Shown one piece after another: positions 1 through 8,469 of a stretch of 40,336 nucleotides of DNA. The notes beneath the pieces were generated by a model. The model was given only the letters and a program-made list of their open reading frames with translations. It had not been told where the DNA came from and did not search any database. A program made the position numbers and the translations under genes. The number at the start of each line of letters is the position of its first letter. Within the stretch, counting starts at the first letter, position 1. The stretch spans positions 1 through 40,336 of the forward strand of contig NZ_PJBP01000105.1 of assembly GCF_002836415.1 (NCBI RefSeq), in the 5' to 3' direction. Source of the stretch: Psychromonas sp. MB-3u-54 (lineage in GTDB: Bacteria > Pseudomonadota > Gammaproteobacteria > Enterobacterales > Psychromonadaceae).

Positions 1-303
1 TATTTAACGAGTTGATTTATTGAGTACGATTAATACAATAGGAGAGATTTTTAGTATAATCCACGTGGTTTTTATTGTTCTAAGAGGTGCATCACAAAAA
101 GAGAGGGAATTCAATGTATTTCTGAGACTCGTGCAATAAAGAACGGTATTTTTAGCTGTTTAGCTATTTTTTGTGCCTTGAAATTACCTTGCAGCACCCA
201 TCAGGGGGGGATTCATTGCATTTTTTATGTTTTTTAAGTAATTATGATTTCTGATATAAGATTGATATTTATCAATTTATTTCAGTGGTGCACTAAGCAA
301 AAT
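1..303. other. Intergenic region left of batD
   Basis: No open reading frame with a plausible start and ribosome site is visible in these 303 bases. The stretch is AT-rich and contains a run of seven G near 204-210. Short GGTGCA/TGCACC-type words occur near 86-92, 193-200 and 286-292. They recall NtrC half-sites, but no matching sigma-54 promoter with correct spacing was found, so I assign no function. It must contain the 3' trailer of the minus-strand bat operon; no clear terminator hairpin with a U-tract was recognised. Confidence 0.5.
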
Positions 304-1983
304 TTAGGGATTTAAATCCATAATACTCTTCCCTTGGTGCTCCGTCGTTTGCCTTAAATGTTTTTTTATTAAGCTGCTGAGTTGTGTAGCGTCCCAAGGT
401 TTGACTGCACTGCAACATGCCTGCTCTAATAATTTGATTTCCTTCAAAAATTGTTTTTCATCTTCTTTAGGTAAAATGATAAATTCGGTTAATTGTGAAA
501 GGCTCTTCAGATTGACCTTTTTACCGTGCAGAAAAATGATAAGTCTTTGATAAGTTAGTGGCGCATTATTTTTCTGCAGCGCATCCTGAAGATTTAAATA
601 TGCTTGATTAGCGACGGGTGTTGAATGCACTTTTTGTTGTGCAGAGGTCGTATGCCGACGACGATAAGAGAGATGGTAAAGGAGCAATATTATTAATCCT
701 AATGACAACAGAGCGCTTATTATTCGCCAGTAGATTAAGTGTCCATTATCAATCTCAACTATCGTAGCTGCAGGTGATTGGCTGATGTTTTCCTGCGCGT
801 TTTCTAAACTGGCAGGTTGTTTATTCGCTGCTAAAATAGTCAGGGTTTGTGCGGATAAAACAGCATATTCCTGTTTGTCCGTGAGACTATTCCACCAGGG
901 GATTTTTATTTCCGGCAGGGTTAACTCTCCGGCTTGGTCCGGTATTATTGCGTGGCGCATCGTTCTTTGTGCATATAACAGTCCATTTGCCTGTCCCTCT
1001 TTTATTTCATCCTGATCCGGATAAAAGCGTAACCCCTTAGGGTAATTGAAAGAGAGTGTCGGTAATTTATCTTTATTAATGGAAGCAATTTGCAGCGTAA
1101 TAGTGCGAGTGATGGGGTCGCCCAGATGAAAGTCTTCTGGTGTTAATGGCGTACTTTCAAGTAAACGTACATCTTCACTGACTAACCATTCGCCCTGATA
1201 ACCGGCCGGTTTACCTTTTACCTGTATTTGAAGACGGTCACCGCGAACATTAAGGGGGACTGCAATAACCTGATTTTGGCGGTTACTGAGATTAACCACT
1301 TTTCTTAAGTCCCCGCTTAATAATGGCGAATTGATCATAAAATCACCGGCTGTATCGGTGGTTATTTGGAACTGTCGTGTGATCATAGTATAACGAATGC
1401 CGTTTTTAATGACTTCTTCATTTTTATCCTGGCCATAAACCTCAATGATCGCATCCTTTAGTTCCGGGCCGCTAAGCTGCAGATTTTCGGTCTCTGGCGT
1501 AATATAGATGCGCGTGGTGAAGATCAACGGTTGCCCTATATAAAGGCTGATTTTATTAATGCTATTTTCCATAAAAACTCGGTTATCGGCTGTTTTAGTC
1601 GCCTGCTTCGAGACTGGAGTAACAGATATTTGGATTTCCCGAGTGTTTAGTGTGCCAATTTTTAATACCGGAATACTCAGATTTCCAGTGATTTTTGCTT
1701 GTAACCTGATTTTCCACTGGGTTTGCTGGGTAAAATCACCGTTAATATATTGGCTGCGCTGACTTTTTGAAGGCCGATAAACGGTGAACTCTTTTTCAAG
1801 TGGACTGATATCCAGTTGGTAATCTGAGTCACTATCATCGATATTAATGTTTAAAAGAAAAATATCGCCTAATGAAACCTGATTATTACTCACGGAGGTA
1901 AGTACTTGCGGCGTGGCTGATAGCAGCTGACTGTAAAAAAATCCTGCAAACAGGGCGATAAAAATTGAGGCTTTAATGCGCAT
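304..1983 (-). CDS. batD: BatD family protein (oxygen-tolerance/Bat operon)
   Basis: 559 residues. The N-terminus (MRIKASIFIALFAGFFYSQ...) is a signal peptide, followed by a long beta-rich periplasmic region typical of BatD. A single membrane segment lies around residues 418-440, and a basic cytoplasmic tail follows. BatD proteins are membrane-anchored periplasmic partners of the von Willebrand factor A proteins BatA and BatB; family knowledge links them to stress tolerance, and the biochemical role is unknown. It is the last gene of the six-gene minus-strand operon, and its ATG overlaps the stop codon of batB by one base, which suggests translational coupling. Length and topology match the family. 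The family assignment is firm; the molecular function is inferred. Confidence 0.85.
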   Translation of the reverse strand: MRIKASIFIALFAGFFYSQLLSATPQVLTSVSNNQVSLGDIFLLNINIDDSDSDYQLDISPLEKEFTVYRPSKSQRSQYINGDFTQQTQWKIRLQAKITGNLSIPVLKIGTLNTREIQISVTPVSKQATKTADNRVFMENSINKISLYIGQPLIFTTRIYITPETENLQLSGPELKDAIIEVYGQDKNEEVIKNGIRYTMITRQFQITTDTAGDFMINSPLLSGDLRKVVNLSNRQNQVIAVPLNVRGDRLQIQVKGKPAGYQGEWLVSEDVRLLESTPLTPEDFHLGDPITRTITLQIASINKDKLPTLSFNYPKGLRFYPDQDEIKEGQANGLLYAQRTMRHAIIPDQAGELTLPEIKIPWWNSLTDKQEYAVLSAQTLTILAANKQPASLENAQENISQSPAATIVEIDNGHLIYWRIISALLSLGLIILLLYHLSYRRRHTTSAQQKVHSTPVANQAYLNLQDALQKNNAPLTYQRLIIFLHGKKVNLKSLSQLTEFIILPKEDEKQFLKEIKLLEQACCSAVKPWDATQLSSLIKKHLRQTTEHQGKSIMDLNP

Positions 1984-3854
1984 TACCAGATAACTCCATT
2001 GTTTTCTTGCTGGACTGAATTTGATTGTGCTCTTTTTTGATATTCAAGACGCATTTTATTACGTAATAATACCGAGGGATCATCGGGCATATTTTTTAAC
2101 CAGTTAGGCAGCGCTTCTAGCTCCTGATTCAGGTCATCGGTCTGCTCAGTCTGACTTATTGTTTGTTGCTCTGCTTCTTTTTCTTCACTGTTTTCCTGTT
2201 TACTCTGCTGTTCGTTATTTTGCTGCTCTTTGCTATCTTTCTGCTGTTCGCTATTTTGCTGCTGTTTGCTGTTTTGCTGCTCTTTGCTATCTTGCTGCTG
2301 TTCGCTGTTTTGCTGCTGTTCGCTATTTTTCTGCTGTTTGCTGTTTTGCTGCTCTTTGCTATTTTGCTGCTCTTTGCTATTTTGCTGCTGTTCGCTGTTT
2401 TGCTGCTGTTCGCTGTTTTGCTGCTGTTCGCTATTTTGCTGCTGTTCGCTATTTTGCTGCTGTTCGCTTTTTTTCTGCTGCTCTTGTAATTGTTTCAATA
2501 AATCAATATTTTCCTGAGCGGATTTAAGATCTGGGTTGATGGTCAATGCCTGATCATAAGACTGGATTGCTTTGTCAAATTCCTGCAACTGTGTATAAGC
2601 ATTACCCTGGTTATAAAAAGCGGCCGCGCTGTCCGGTTGAGCGCGGGTTGCTTGGGTAAATTCGCTTAATGCCTGCTGATATTGTTTGTTTTTATATAAA
2701 GCACTGCCTTTTTCTAGTGCGCTATCGTACAACTCACTGGCCTGCACATAGTCTTGATTTTGGTAGGCCTGAAATGCATTTTGTTGATTGTTTTTCCAGA
2801 TCGAAGCTTGCACTTTGGGCGTTGCAACTTGGAAGGTCAGTGCTAATAACAGAGTGTAAAAAAGGCCTTTTCTAAACAGTAATAAAAACAGCGGTATTAA
2901 TAAAAAAGCCAGCCAATAACCATCATCGACGGCGAGTTTATTTTTTTCCTGCTGCTGGGATTTCTTTTTAACCGCCTGATTAACCGAAAACTGTTTGGAT
3001 AACAGCTCTATCTCGGTGTTGTCATGACTCTCATTGACATATAGGCCGCCGCTTGCACGGGTTATATCAAGCAAGGGTCCGGTCTTTAAGGTGGGAATCA
3101 CTATTTGTCCAGTTGGGTCTTTTAATAACCCCCCGTCAGGCAGTTTAATGGCGGCTCCCCGTTGACTGCCCATGGCAAGTATTGAAACAATCCAGGGACT
3201 GCCTTTTAATCTGTTTACCATAGTTGCCGCACTGTTCGGGTCAATTCCATCGGTGATAAAAATAATATGTCCCTGCTGATAACCGGCATTTTTGAGCAGA
3301 GTTATTGCCTGCTCTAAAGCCAGATCTGCCCGCGATCCTGTAACGGGCATAATCGCGGGTGAAAGAGAGGGGATATGATTGATAATGGCATTAGCGTCAG
3401 TGGTTAAAGGTGAAATAGTGAAGGCATCTCCCGCGTAGGCAATTAAGCCTTTTTCACCTTCGTCCCAGCTTTTAACCAAGTCAATGGCTTTATATCTTGC
3501 CTGACTTAAACGGTTCGGTTTAGCATCCGTTGCATACATGGAATAGGAAAGATCCAGGGCAATAACTTGTGCTTTGTGCATTTCGTAAACCGGTAAATCA
3601 TGCTGCCGCCAGGAGGGCCCCGCCAGAGAAACGCAGGTAATAATCGCCACTAAGTTAAAGACAAAGAACATCGAAGAGGCATTTTTAGGGATCTTTACTA
3701 AATTCGCGCTTAAGTGTGCGGCAATCAAACTTTGATGTTGTTGTTTTTTACCCGTTTGATAACGGAATAATGCAAATAAAAAAATACCGGCAACCCCCAG
3801 TAACCACAAAGGACGTAAGAATTCTAAAGGCATTAAACTGGTTTCAGGCAGCAT
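1983..3854 (-). CDS. batB: BatB/BatC fusion: VWA domain plus TPR plus Q-rich repeat
   Basis: 623 residues. Membrane segments lie near residues 11-29 and 61-80. A VWA domain follows with the MIDAS motif DLSYS (101-105) and TDG (201-203). Two more hydrophobic segments lie around 313-345, then TPR repeats about 355-450, which form a BatC-type module fused to BatB. Residues 463-546 are 14 consecutive hexapeptides of SEQQQN/SKEQQN type, and the C-terminal tail is acidic and glutamine-rich. Such VWA-TPR fusions are common in gammaproteobacterial Bat operons; the long perfect-period repeat is the odd part. It overlaps batA by 11 bases upstream and batD by one base downstream. Its likely role is a membrane-anchored, metal-dependent protein-binding partner of BatA and MoxR. 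Confidence 0.87.
   Translation of the reverse strand: MLPETSLMPLEFLRPLWLLGVAGIFLFALFRYQTGKKQQHQSLIAAHLSANLVKIPKNASSMFFVFNLVAIITCVSLAGPSWRQHDLPVYEMHKAQVIALDLSYSMYATDAKPNRLSQARYKAIDLVKSWDEGEKGLIAYAGDAFTISPLTTDANAIINHIPSLSPAIMPVTGSRADLALEQAITLLKNAGYQQGHIIFITDGIDPNSAATMVNRLKGSPWIVSILAMGSQRGAAIKLPDGGLLKDPTGQIVIPTLKTGPLLDITRASGGLYVNESHDNTEIELLSKQFSVNQAVKKKSQQQEKNKLAVDDGYWLAFLLIPLFLLLFRKGLFYTLLLALTFQVATPKVQASIWKNNQQNAFQAYQNQDYVQASELYDSALEKGSALYKNKQYQQALSEFTQATRAQPDSAAAFYNQGNAYTQLQEFDKAIQSYDQALTINPDLKSAQENIDLLKQLQEQQKKSEQQQNSEQQQNSEQQQNSEQQQNSEQQQNSKEQQNSKEQQNSKQQKNSEQQQNSEQQQDSKEQQNSKQQQNSEQQKDSKEQQNNEQQSKQENSEEKEAEQQTISQTEQTDDLNQELEALPNWLKNMPDDPSVLLRNKMRLEYQKRAQSNSVQQENNGVIW
2217..2468 (-). repeat. 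18-bp coding tandem repeat (14 hexapeptide units) in batB
   Basis: Fourteen uninterrupted 18-bp units encode hexapeptides. Five identical SEQQQN units come first, then variants SKEQQN, SKQQKN, SEQQQD, SKQQQN and SEQQKD. The array is exactly 252 bp and keeps frame. Purity is highest at the N-terminal end of the array, so expansion and contraction by replication slippage is likely and would change linker length without frameshift. Confidence 0.93.
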
Positions 3855-4827
3855 CGGATCCCCTTAATTTCAGCGTGATGACAAAAACAGATAACAGTAG
3901 CAGTGCCGTTGATAATGGCCAATAAAAGAGATCTTTTTCCGGGCGAAACATTATAGAGTCAGTATCAATAGGCTCTAATTTATTCAGTGTTTGATAGATA
4001 TTTTGTAATTCAGCTTGATTACGTGCTCTAAAGTATTTTCCGCCGGTCAGATTGGCTATTTCAGTTAATGCTTTTTCGTCCAAATCCGCGGAAGGGTTAA
4101 TACGCTGATTGCCAAACAGTCCGCGTTTAATCATCTCCTCTGAACCCATCCCTATGGTATAGATAGTGATATTGTTTTTAGCGGCCTGTTTAGCTGCCTG
4201 TATTGGCTCTATACTGCCTGAATTATTTGCACCATCACTCATTAGAATAAGAACACGCTGCTCATTTTTGTTTTCTACAAAACGTTTTATGGCCATCGCA
4301 ATTGACTCACCAATCGCAGTGCGAGTGCCTGCCAACCCTATTTCACTTTCATCAACCATTTGTTGAATCGTTTTTAAATCAAAGGTCAGAGGTGTTTGTA
4401 AATAGGCATGATCGGCAAACAGGATAAGCCCTAAACGATCTCCCTGACGCTGCTCAATAAAGGTTTTTAATAAATCCTTGAGCAGGGTTAATCTGTCGAC
4501 TGTTTGCCCGTTTAAGGGCATATCCACTTCCCGCATGCTGCCCGATAAATCAAGGGATATGATCATGTCACGGCTTTGCTGCTGCAGGCGAATAGGTGAG
4601 CCAAACCAAACGGGTCTGGCTAAGGCCGTTAATAATAACAACCAGGTTAGCCAGAGAATACTCGATTTTAAATATTCTCTTTGAAAGGATGACGGTTGTT
4701 CACTTAAACCTTCTGCCAGCGGGATCCAAATCTGGGTATAGTTTAGCTGTTTTGGCCTTAATAAATAGCGGATCAGTAACGGCAGTGGCAGAAGGAAAAA
4801 GATCCATAAATATACAAATTCAAACAT
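3844..4827 (-). CDS. batA: BatA, VWA domain membrane protein
   Basis: 327 residues. Hydrophobic segments lie at about 6-22 and 56-70 and near the C-terminus (about 300-318), with a VWA domain between them. The MIDAS motif DLSGS is at residues 93-97, and an MSDGANNSG segment supplies the later conserved aspartate. This is the standard BatA layout: a VWA domain held at the membrane by N- and C-terminal segments. The start overlaps the end of the DUF4381 gene by 8 bases and the end overlaps batB by 11 bases, so the proteins are probably made in linked amounts. Partners are inferred to be MoxR (ATPase) and BatB. The assignment is secure; the client is unknown. Confidence 0.9.
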   Translation of the reverse strand: MFEFVYLWIFFLLPLPLLIRYLLRPKQLNYTQIWIPLAEGLSEQPSSFQREYLKSSILWLTWLLLLTALARPVWFGSPIRLQQQSRDMIISLDLSGSMREVDMPLNGQTVDRLTLLKDLLKTFIEQRQGDRLGLILFADHAYLQTPLTFDLKTIQQMVDESEIGLAGTRTAIGESIAMAIKRFVENKNEQRVLILMSDGANNSGSIEPIQAAKQAAKNNITIYTIGMGSEEMIKRGLFGNQRINPSADLDEKALTEIANLTGGKYFRARNQAELQNIYQTLNKLEPIDTDSIMFRPEKDLFYWPLSTALLLLSVFVITLKLRGSDAA

Positions 4828-5326
4828 TATTGTGTTTCTCTTGGGTTATGTCGCGCGTTTTTTTTATCTGTTTATGCAAACCGGTTATCCATTGTCTGGC
4901 CTGCTCAAAATCACGGCTGGAGCAGACTGGCGCAGGGCTGTTATACAACCGTTTTATAAAGTGCTGCTTATTATCAAAAAGGGGCGTTTTTGCATAGGAC
5001 TGTAAAAAATCAAACCACTGTTCTCCGTGTAATGAGGCGACTTGTGTGCGTGGAAAATATAATAGGGCCACACCCTTAAGAAGTTGATTTAATAGAATGA
5101 AGTCAGCGTTAGATTGTTGCAGATCGATTAATTGCTGTAAGGCCATTTTTTGCTTAACTTTTTGTTTTTTATATTTTTTGAATAAAGAGACAAAGAGCAG
5201 CAGGAAAATAATGAGCGCGCTTAATAAAAACCAGTAAATAGGGGCAGGCGGCCAAAACGAGGGTAAAGAGGGGGCCAGTATGTCATTAAGTTGCGCCAGC
5301 GGATTTTGATTATTCTGCAGAGACAT
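4820..5326 (-). CDS. DUF4381 family membrane protein
   Basis: 168 residues. One membrane segment lies near residues 27-48 (PAPIYWFLLSALIIFLLLFV), and a soluble basic domain with LYFPRTQVASLHGEQWF follows. That pattern is typical of DUF4381 proteins, which sit between the DUF58 and batA genes in gammaproteobacterial MoxR/Bat operons. It overlaps both neighbours (17 bases with DUF58, 8 bases with batA). Function is unknown; its conserved position suggests a structural subunit of the same membrane complex. Confidence 0.8.
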   Translation of the reverse strand: MSLQNNQNPLAQLNDILAPSLPSFWPPAPIYWFLLSALIIFLLLFVSLFKKYKKQKVKQKMALQQLIDLQQSNADFILLNQLLKGVALLYFPRTQVASLHGEQWFDFLQSYAKTPLFDNKQHFIKRLYNSPAPVCSSRDFEQARQWITGLHKQIKKTRDITQEKHNNV

Positions 5327-6260
5327 GAAACTGATCCAATAATGAGCGTGAAGCTGATATTCGATAAAGGGGAATACCCTGTTTGGTAAACAGTTTTGCT
5401 ACTTTTTGCTGGCGTTGACTGGCCGCCTCCTGGTAATCCTGCAGTGATTTTTTTTGCCTGAGAAATCCACTGCCCTGTAAACTGTTTATTTTAAGATTAC
5501 TCTGCTGCACACTGTCGGGTAAAGCGAATTCCAGCGGATCAGATACCTGCCAGGCATTAATTTGATTGTGCCTGCGGATCTGGCTAATTAATTTTTGGCA
5601 CTGCTCATCGAGCTGTGAAAAGTCACTGATTAAATGCACCTGACTGCCGGTCTGTACTAAATAGGAAAGGCGTTTAAGCTGAACCAATAATGATTGTGAT
5701 TGTTGCTGCATTTTAAAGGGCGTGCTGCTGCAGAGTTGCATGCTTTGATGCAGGAACGCCATTAAACCGGTATTTCTTCCGGTTGGTTTTAGTTCAGCCA
5801 CTTGTTGCTGGTTAAAGATGATCCCGCCAAGGCGATCATTACGCTGCTTTGCCTGCCAACTGAGCAGGGCGGCAAGATGACATGCCTGCACTGACTTAAA
5901 GACAAACTGACTGCCAAAAATCATACTGTCGGAAAGATCTAACAGGATAAAAACCGGCCGCTCTTTCTCTTCCTGGAATAATTTGGTATGTGCTTTACCG
6001 GTGCGCGCAGTGACCGACCAATCAATACTGCGTACATCATCACCCGCTTGATAATGACGTACCTCGGCAAACTCCATGCCCCGACCCTTGATTTTGGCCA
6101 GATAGTTTCCTGAAAGATGTTTGTAAGCCGCGCTGTTTGCCGGCCTTAATTGTATTTTTGCCTGCTGTTTATAACACAATAATTCACTTAAGCTTACATC
6201 AATACCGCTTTGATAAGGGCTATCGACAAACAGGGCATTTTTTGTTTTTATATTTGTCAT
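5310..6260 (-). CDS. DUF58 domain protein of the MoxR operon
   Basis: 316 residues. The DUF58 signature is plain: GRGMEFAEVRHYQAGDDVRS, then IDWSVTARTGKAHTKLFQEE at about 60-97. A VWA-like segment LLDLSDSM follows, with a degenerate MIDAS motif. DUF58 proteins are cytosolic and almost always follow a moxR gene; they are thought to be adaptors between the AAA+ ATPase and its clients. The ATG shares a base with the stop codon of moxR, and the 3' end overlaps the DUF4381 gene. Confident as to family; role inferred. Confidence 0.88.
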   Translation of the reverse strand: MTNIKTKNALFVDSPYQSGIDVSLSELLCYKQQAKIQLRPANSAAYKHLSGNYLAKIKGRGMEFAEVRHYQAGDDVRSIDWSVTARTGKAHTKLFQEEKERPVFILLDLSDSMIFGSQFVFKSVQACHLAALLSWQAKQRNDRLGGIIFNQQQVAELKPTGRNTGLMAFLHQSMQLCSSTPFKMQQQSQSLLVQLKRLSYLVQTGSQVHLISDFSQLDEQCQKLISQIRRHNQINAWQVSDPLEFALPDSVQQSNLKINSLQGSGFLRQKKSLQDYQEAASQRQQKVAKLFTKQGIPLYRISASRSLLDQFHVSAE

Positions 6261-7219
6261 TAGGCTGGAATGGCTACCTGATTGATGATCTCCTGAATAA
6301 CACTATTTGCATTAATACCTTGCGCTTGTGCTTCGTAGCTTAAAATAAGGCGGTGGCGTAAAACCGGATAGAGGTTTTGAATAATATCATCGGGCATCAC
6401 AAAGTCTCGGCCGTCAAGCCATGCGCGGGCCTTTGCCGTGCGCATTAACGCCAATGTCGCCCGCGGGCTGGCACCATAACTGATCCATTCTTTTAATTGC
6501 GATCCGTAATGCTGCGGTTGGCGCGTTGCAATGATTAAATCAATCAGGTACTGCTCTAAATGAGGGGCAATCTTGATGGTCATGATTTCCTGGCGAATAG
6601 TAAAAATCTGTTCATTTAAGAGTGGTGTGATATCGGCAATTTTTTCTTTGAGGATCTCTTTCTGATTGAGTTTTAAAATCTCTTTTTCCGTTTCAGCATT
6701 GGGGTAATCAAGCTCCAAATGCATGATAAAACGGTCGAGTTGCGCTTCAGGCAGAGGATAGGTGCCTTCCTGCTCAAGCGGGTTTTGGGTCGCCATCACT
6801 AAAAACAGTTCCGGCAACGGGTAGGTTGTTTTACCGACCGTAATTTGCCGTTCAGCCATCGCCTCAAGCAACGCTGACTGCACTTTTGCCGGTGCGCGGT
6901 TTATTTCATCGGCAAGAATTAAGTTATGAAAAAGTGGGCCTTTTTCAAAAATAAACTCACCTGTTTCCTGACGAAAAATATCTGTACCGGTGAGATCCGA
7001 AGGCAGTAGATCCGGGGTAAATTGAACACGGTGAAAATCTCCCTCAATCCCCTTGGAAAGGGCATTGATAGCACGGGTTTTAGCAAGTCCAGGCGGGCTC
7101 TCAACAAGAATATGACCATCAGCAAGTAACGCAATGAGTAAACCGTCAACGAGTTCACTTTGTCCTAGGATCATTTTATTCAGGTAAGTGCGTAATGCGT
7201 CAAGCTGTTGTTTTGCCAT
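6260..7219 (-). CDS. moxR: MoxR family AAA+ ATPase
   Basis: 319 residues, normal for MoxR. Walker A is SPPGLAKT (41-48) and Walker B is ILADEINRA (101-109, with D104 and E105). Sensor 1 is ATQNPLEQEGTYPLPEAQLD, and an arginine-rich C-terminal lid contains GASPRATLAL. MoxR ATPases act as metal-insertion or maturation chaperones with VWA proteins. It is the first gene of the bat operon, and the next five genes overlap end to end, so one promoter between 7220 and about 7440 should drive all six. The ribosome site before the ATG is weak. Identification is very secure; the client is unknown. Confidence 0.93.
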   Translation of the reverse strand: MAKQQLDALRTYLNKMILGQSELVDGLLIALLADGHILVESPPGLAKTRAINALSKGIEGDFHRVQFTPDLLPSDLTGTDIFRQETGEFIFEKGPLFHNLILADEINRAPAKVQSALLEAMAERQITVGKTTYPLPELFLVMATQNPLEQEGTYPLPEAQLDRFIMHLELDYPNAETEKEILKLNQKEILKEKIADITPLLNEQIFTIRQEIMTIKIAPHLEQYLIDLIIATRQPQHYGSQLKEWISYGASPRATLALMRTAKARAWLDGRDFVMPDDIIQNLYPVLRHRLILSYEAQAQGINANSVIQEIINQVAIPA

Positions 7220-7454
7220 AGTGATAGTCTACTTAAAATTAAGGTGGTGGAAAAGATAGCGCGGTTAAAGACCCTATTAATTGATAAAAGTTTCTTTTCT
7301 TTTGGCAATTAATTTTCAGTTAATGGAAGAAAGAAGGGTAGTATAGTGATTAATCACCAATATTCATGACTTTCTTCAAGTTTTTTCTACCTAAAGTACG
7401 TATCCTTGCTGTTTGGAAATCTGGTGTTAAATGTTGGACCATGAAAAAAAAAAT

Positions 7455-7479
7455 TGCGTATAATCGTCCATTATACGCA
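7455..7479. promoter_or_regulatory. Perfect 9-bp palindrome upstream of micro-protein gene
   Basis: TGCGTATAA, a 7-base spacer and TTATACGCA form a perfect inverted repeat in the 364-bp gap between moxR and the small gene at 7584. It contains a -10-like TATAAT word. It could be a dimeric-regulator operator or an RNA hairpin; there is no U-tract, so a terminator is unlikely. A 15-codon ATG frame starting at 7441 runs through it, but without a convincing ribosome site. Confidence 0.5.
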
Positions 7480-7511
7480 TATCCTTAATGTTTTTGGAAA
7501 AAGTCATCAAT

Positions 7512-7530
7512 CAGTCATAAAAAATGACTG
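7512..7530. promoter_or_regulatory. 7-bp palindrome CAGTCAT-N5-ATGACTG
   Basis: This perfect inverted repeat is 54 bases before the ATG of the 46-residue membrane protein. A further AGTCAT half-site lies just upstream at 7502-7507, giving three related words in about 30 bases, which fits a regulator-binding site. The rest of the 7220-7583 gap holds the presumed moxR promoter; I could not place -35/-10 boxes with confidence. Confidence 0.4.
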
Positions 7531-7583
7531 GATTCAGAAACTAATATTTTATGTGTTTTATTGTTAGTTTGAAGGAGAAAATA

Positions 7584-7724
7584 ATGAGTGAATTAGAATC
7601 CGTTCTTTGGCATATTGCAGGTTATGCTGCTATTCCTACTATTTTTATTGCCGGTTTTATCGGCGTTTTTTTTGCGGCTATTGTTGTTTTAAAAGTATCC
7701 GGCGCAACCCCAATAACAGATTAG
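7584..7724 (+). CDS. 46-residue single-span membrane protein (TIGR02808-like)
   Basis: The gene has a strong ribosome site (GAAGGAG, 7571-7577) seven bases before the ATG. The protein starts MSELESVLWHIAGYAAIPT and has one hydrophobic span at about residues 15-37, with a short tail ending GATPITD. Size and sequence fit the very small proteins of the TIGR02808 type known from Vibrio, Photobacterium and relatives, which I recall as often lying near periplasmic nitrate reductase genes; no such genes are in this window. The next gene, sixA, starts 54 bases downstream on the same strand, so co-transcription is possible. Function unknown. Start and frame are well supported by the ribosome site and composition. 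Confidence 0.78.
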   Translation: MSELESVLWHIAGYAAIPTIFIAGFIGVFFAAIVVLKVSGATPITD

Positions 7725-7777
7725 TTATCTTAATAGATTATTGGTGTCGAGTTTAATATTTACTGGAGGGGAAGTTA

Positions 7778-8254
7778 TTGCATATTTATATTATGCGTCA
7801 TGGGGAAGCTGAAATGCTGGCTCACTCAGACTCAGAAAGAGCATTAACCGGGCTCGGACGTTTAGAATCAGAAATGATGGCTCGCTACTTGGCGGATCAA
7901 AATATATCTTTTGATGCGGTATTGGTCAGCCCTTATTTACGTGCCCAACAAACCTGGCAGTCGGTTTTTCCTTTTTTTTCTGCCGTTGCAAATGTCCAAA
8001 CCTTGCCGTTTTTAACCCCGGGAGGCAGCGCCCGTAAATCGGTTGATGAAATTCTGGCTTTGCAGGCCGCAGGCGTGCAAAAATTGTTGATCGTGTCTCA
8101 TTTGCCACTGGTAGGCTATATAGTCGGAGAGTTAGTTCCGGAAGCGGGGGTCCCCGTCTTTTCGACTTCCTCCGTTGGCATTGTCGAACTCGATGAAGAT
8201 GGCTTTGGAAAATTTCAGAGTTTAACCAACGTTGCACAACTATCTGATCAATAA
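7778..8254 (+). CDS. sixA: Phosphohistidine phosphatase SixA
   Basis: 158 residues, as expected for SixA. The catalytic RHG motif is at 7-9 (His8), the SPYLRAQQT segment carrying a conserved arginine is at 51-59, and the second catalytic-pocket histidine is in IVSHLPL (His108). The start is TTG at 7778: the ribosome site GGAGGGG (7765-7771) sits just before it, and the protein begins MHIYIMRHGE, which aligns with the usual SixA start. SixA removes phosphate from histidine in HPt domains and in the nitrogen PTS. It stands alone with no neighbouring phosphorelay gene. A gap of 215 bases without recognised features follows, then a MITE. Confidence 0.92.
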   Translation: MHIYIMRHGEAEMLAHSDSERALTGLGRLESEMMARYLADQNISFDAVLVSPYLRAQQTWQSVFPFFSAVANVQTLPFLTPGGSARKSVDEILALQAAGVQKLLIVSHLPLVGYIVGELVPEAGVPVFSTSSVGIVELDEDGFGKFQSLTNVAQLSDQ

Positions 8255-8469
8255 GATAGTGGCTTTAGTGACTGCATTAATATCATTATTTCAATGTTAT
8301 TGGTGAACACTGATTTTAGGTTTTTAATATTCACTATTATCGGTGTTTTTGTGTTCTGTCTGTCTGCGCAGTGAGTAATATCACCGCGCGTTTTTCCACA
8401 TCGCGTTGGGAACAGCACAAAAATGAGAGAGTGTTGACGTAATATAAAGACTTTCTGCAAGTGCAGCTT

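Noticed and set aside
1-303. NtrC-like half-sites (TGCACCA words) suggesting a glnA-type promoter
   Set aside because: Spacing and symmetry do not match real NtrC dyads, and the best GG..GC pair is 11 rather than 10 bases apart.
2159-2527. Plus-strand frames of 95-122 codons rich in Cys, Phe and Leu
   Set aside because: They are antisense shadows of the 18-bp repeat in batB; all three frames stay open because the repeat has no stops. No ribosome site or plausible protein.
7441-7488. 15-codon leader-peptide-like frame MKKKIAYNRPLYAYP across the palindrome
   Set aside because: Weak ribosome site, no run of regulatory codons, and no terminator/antiterminator pair follows.
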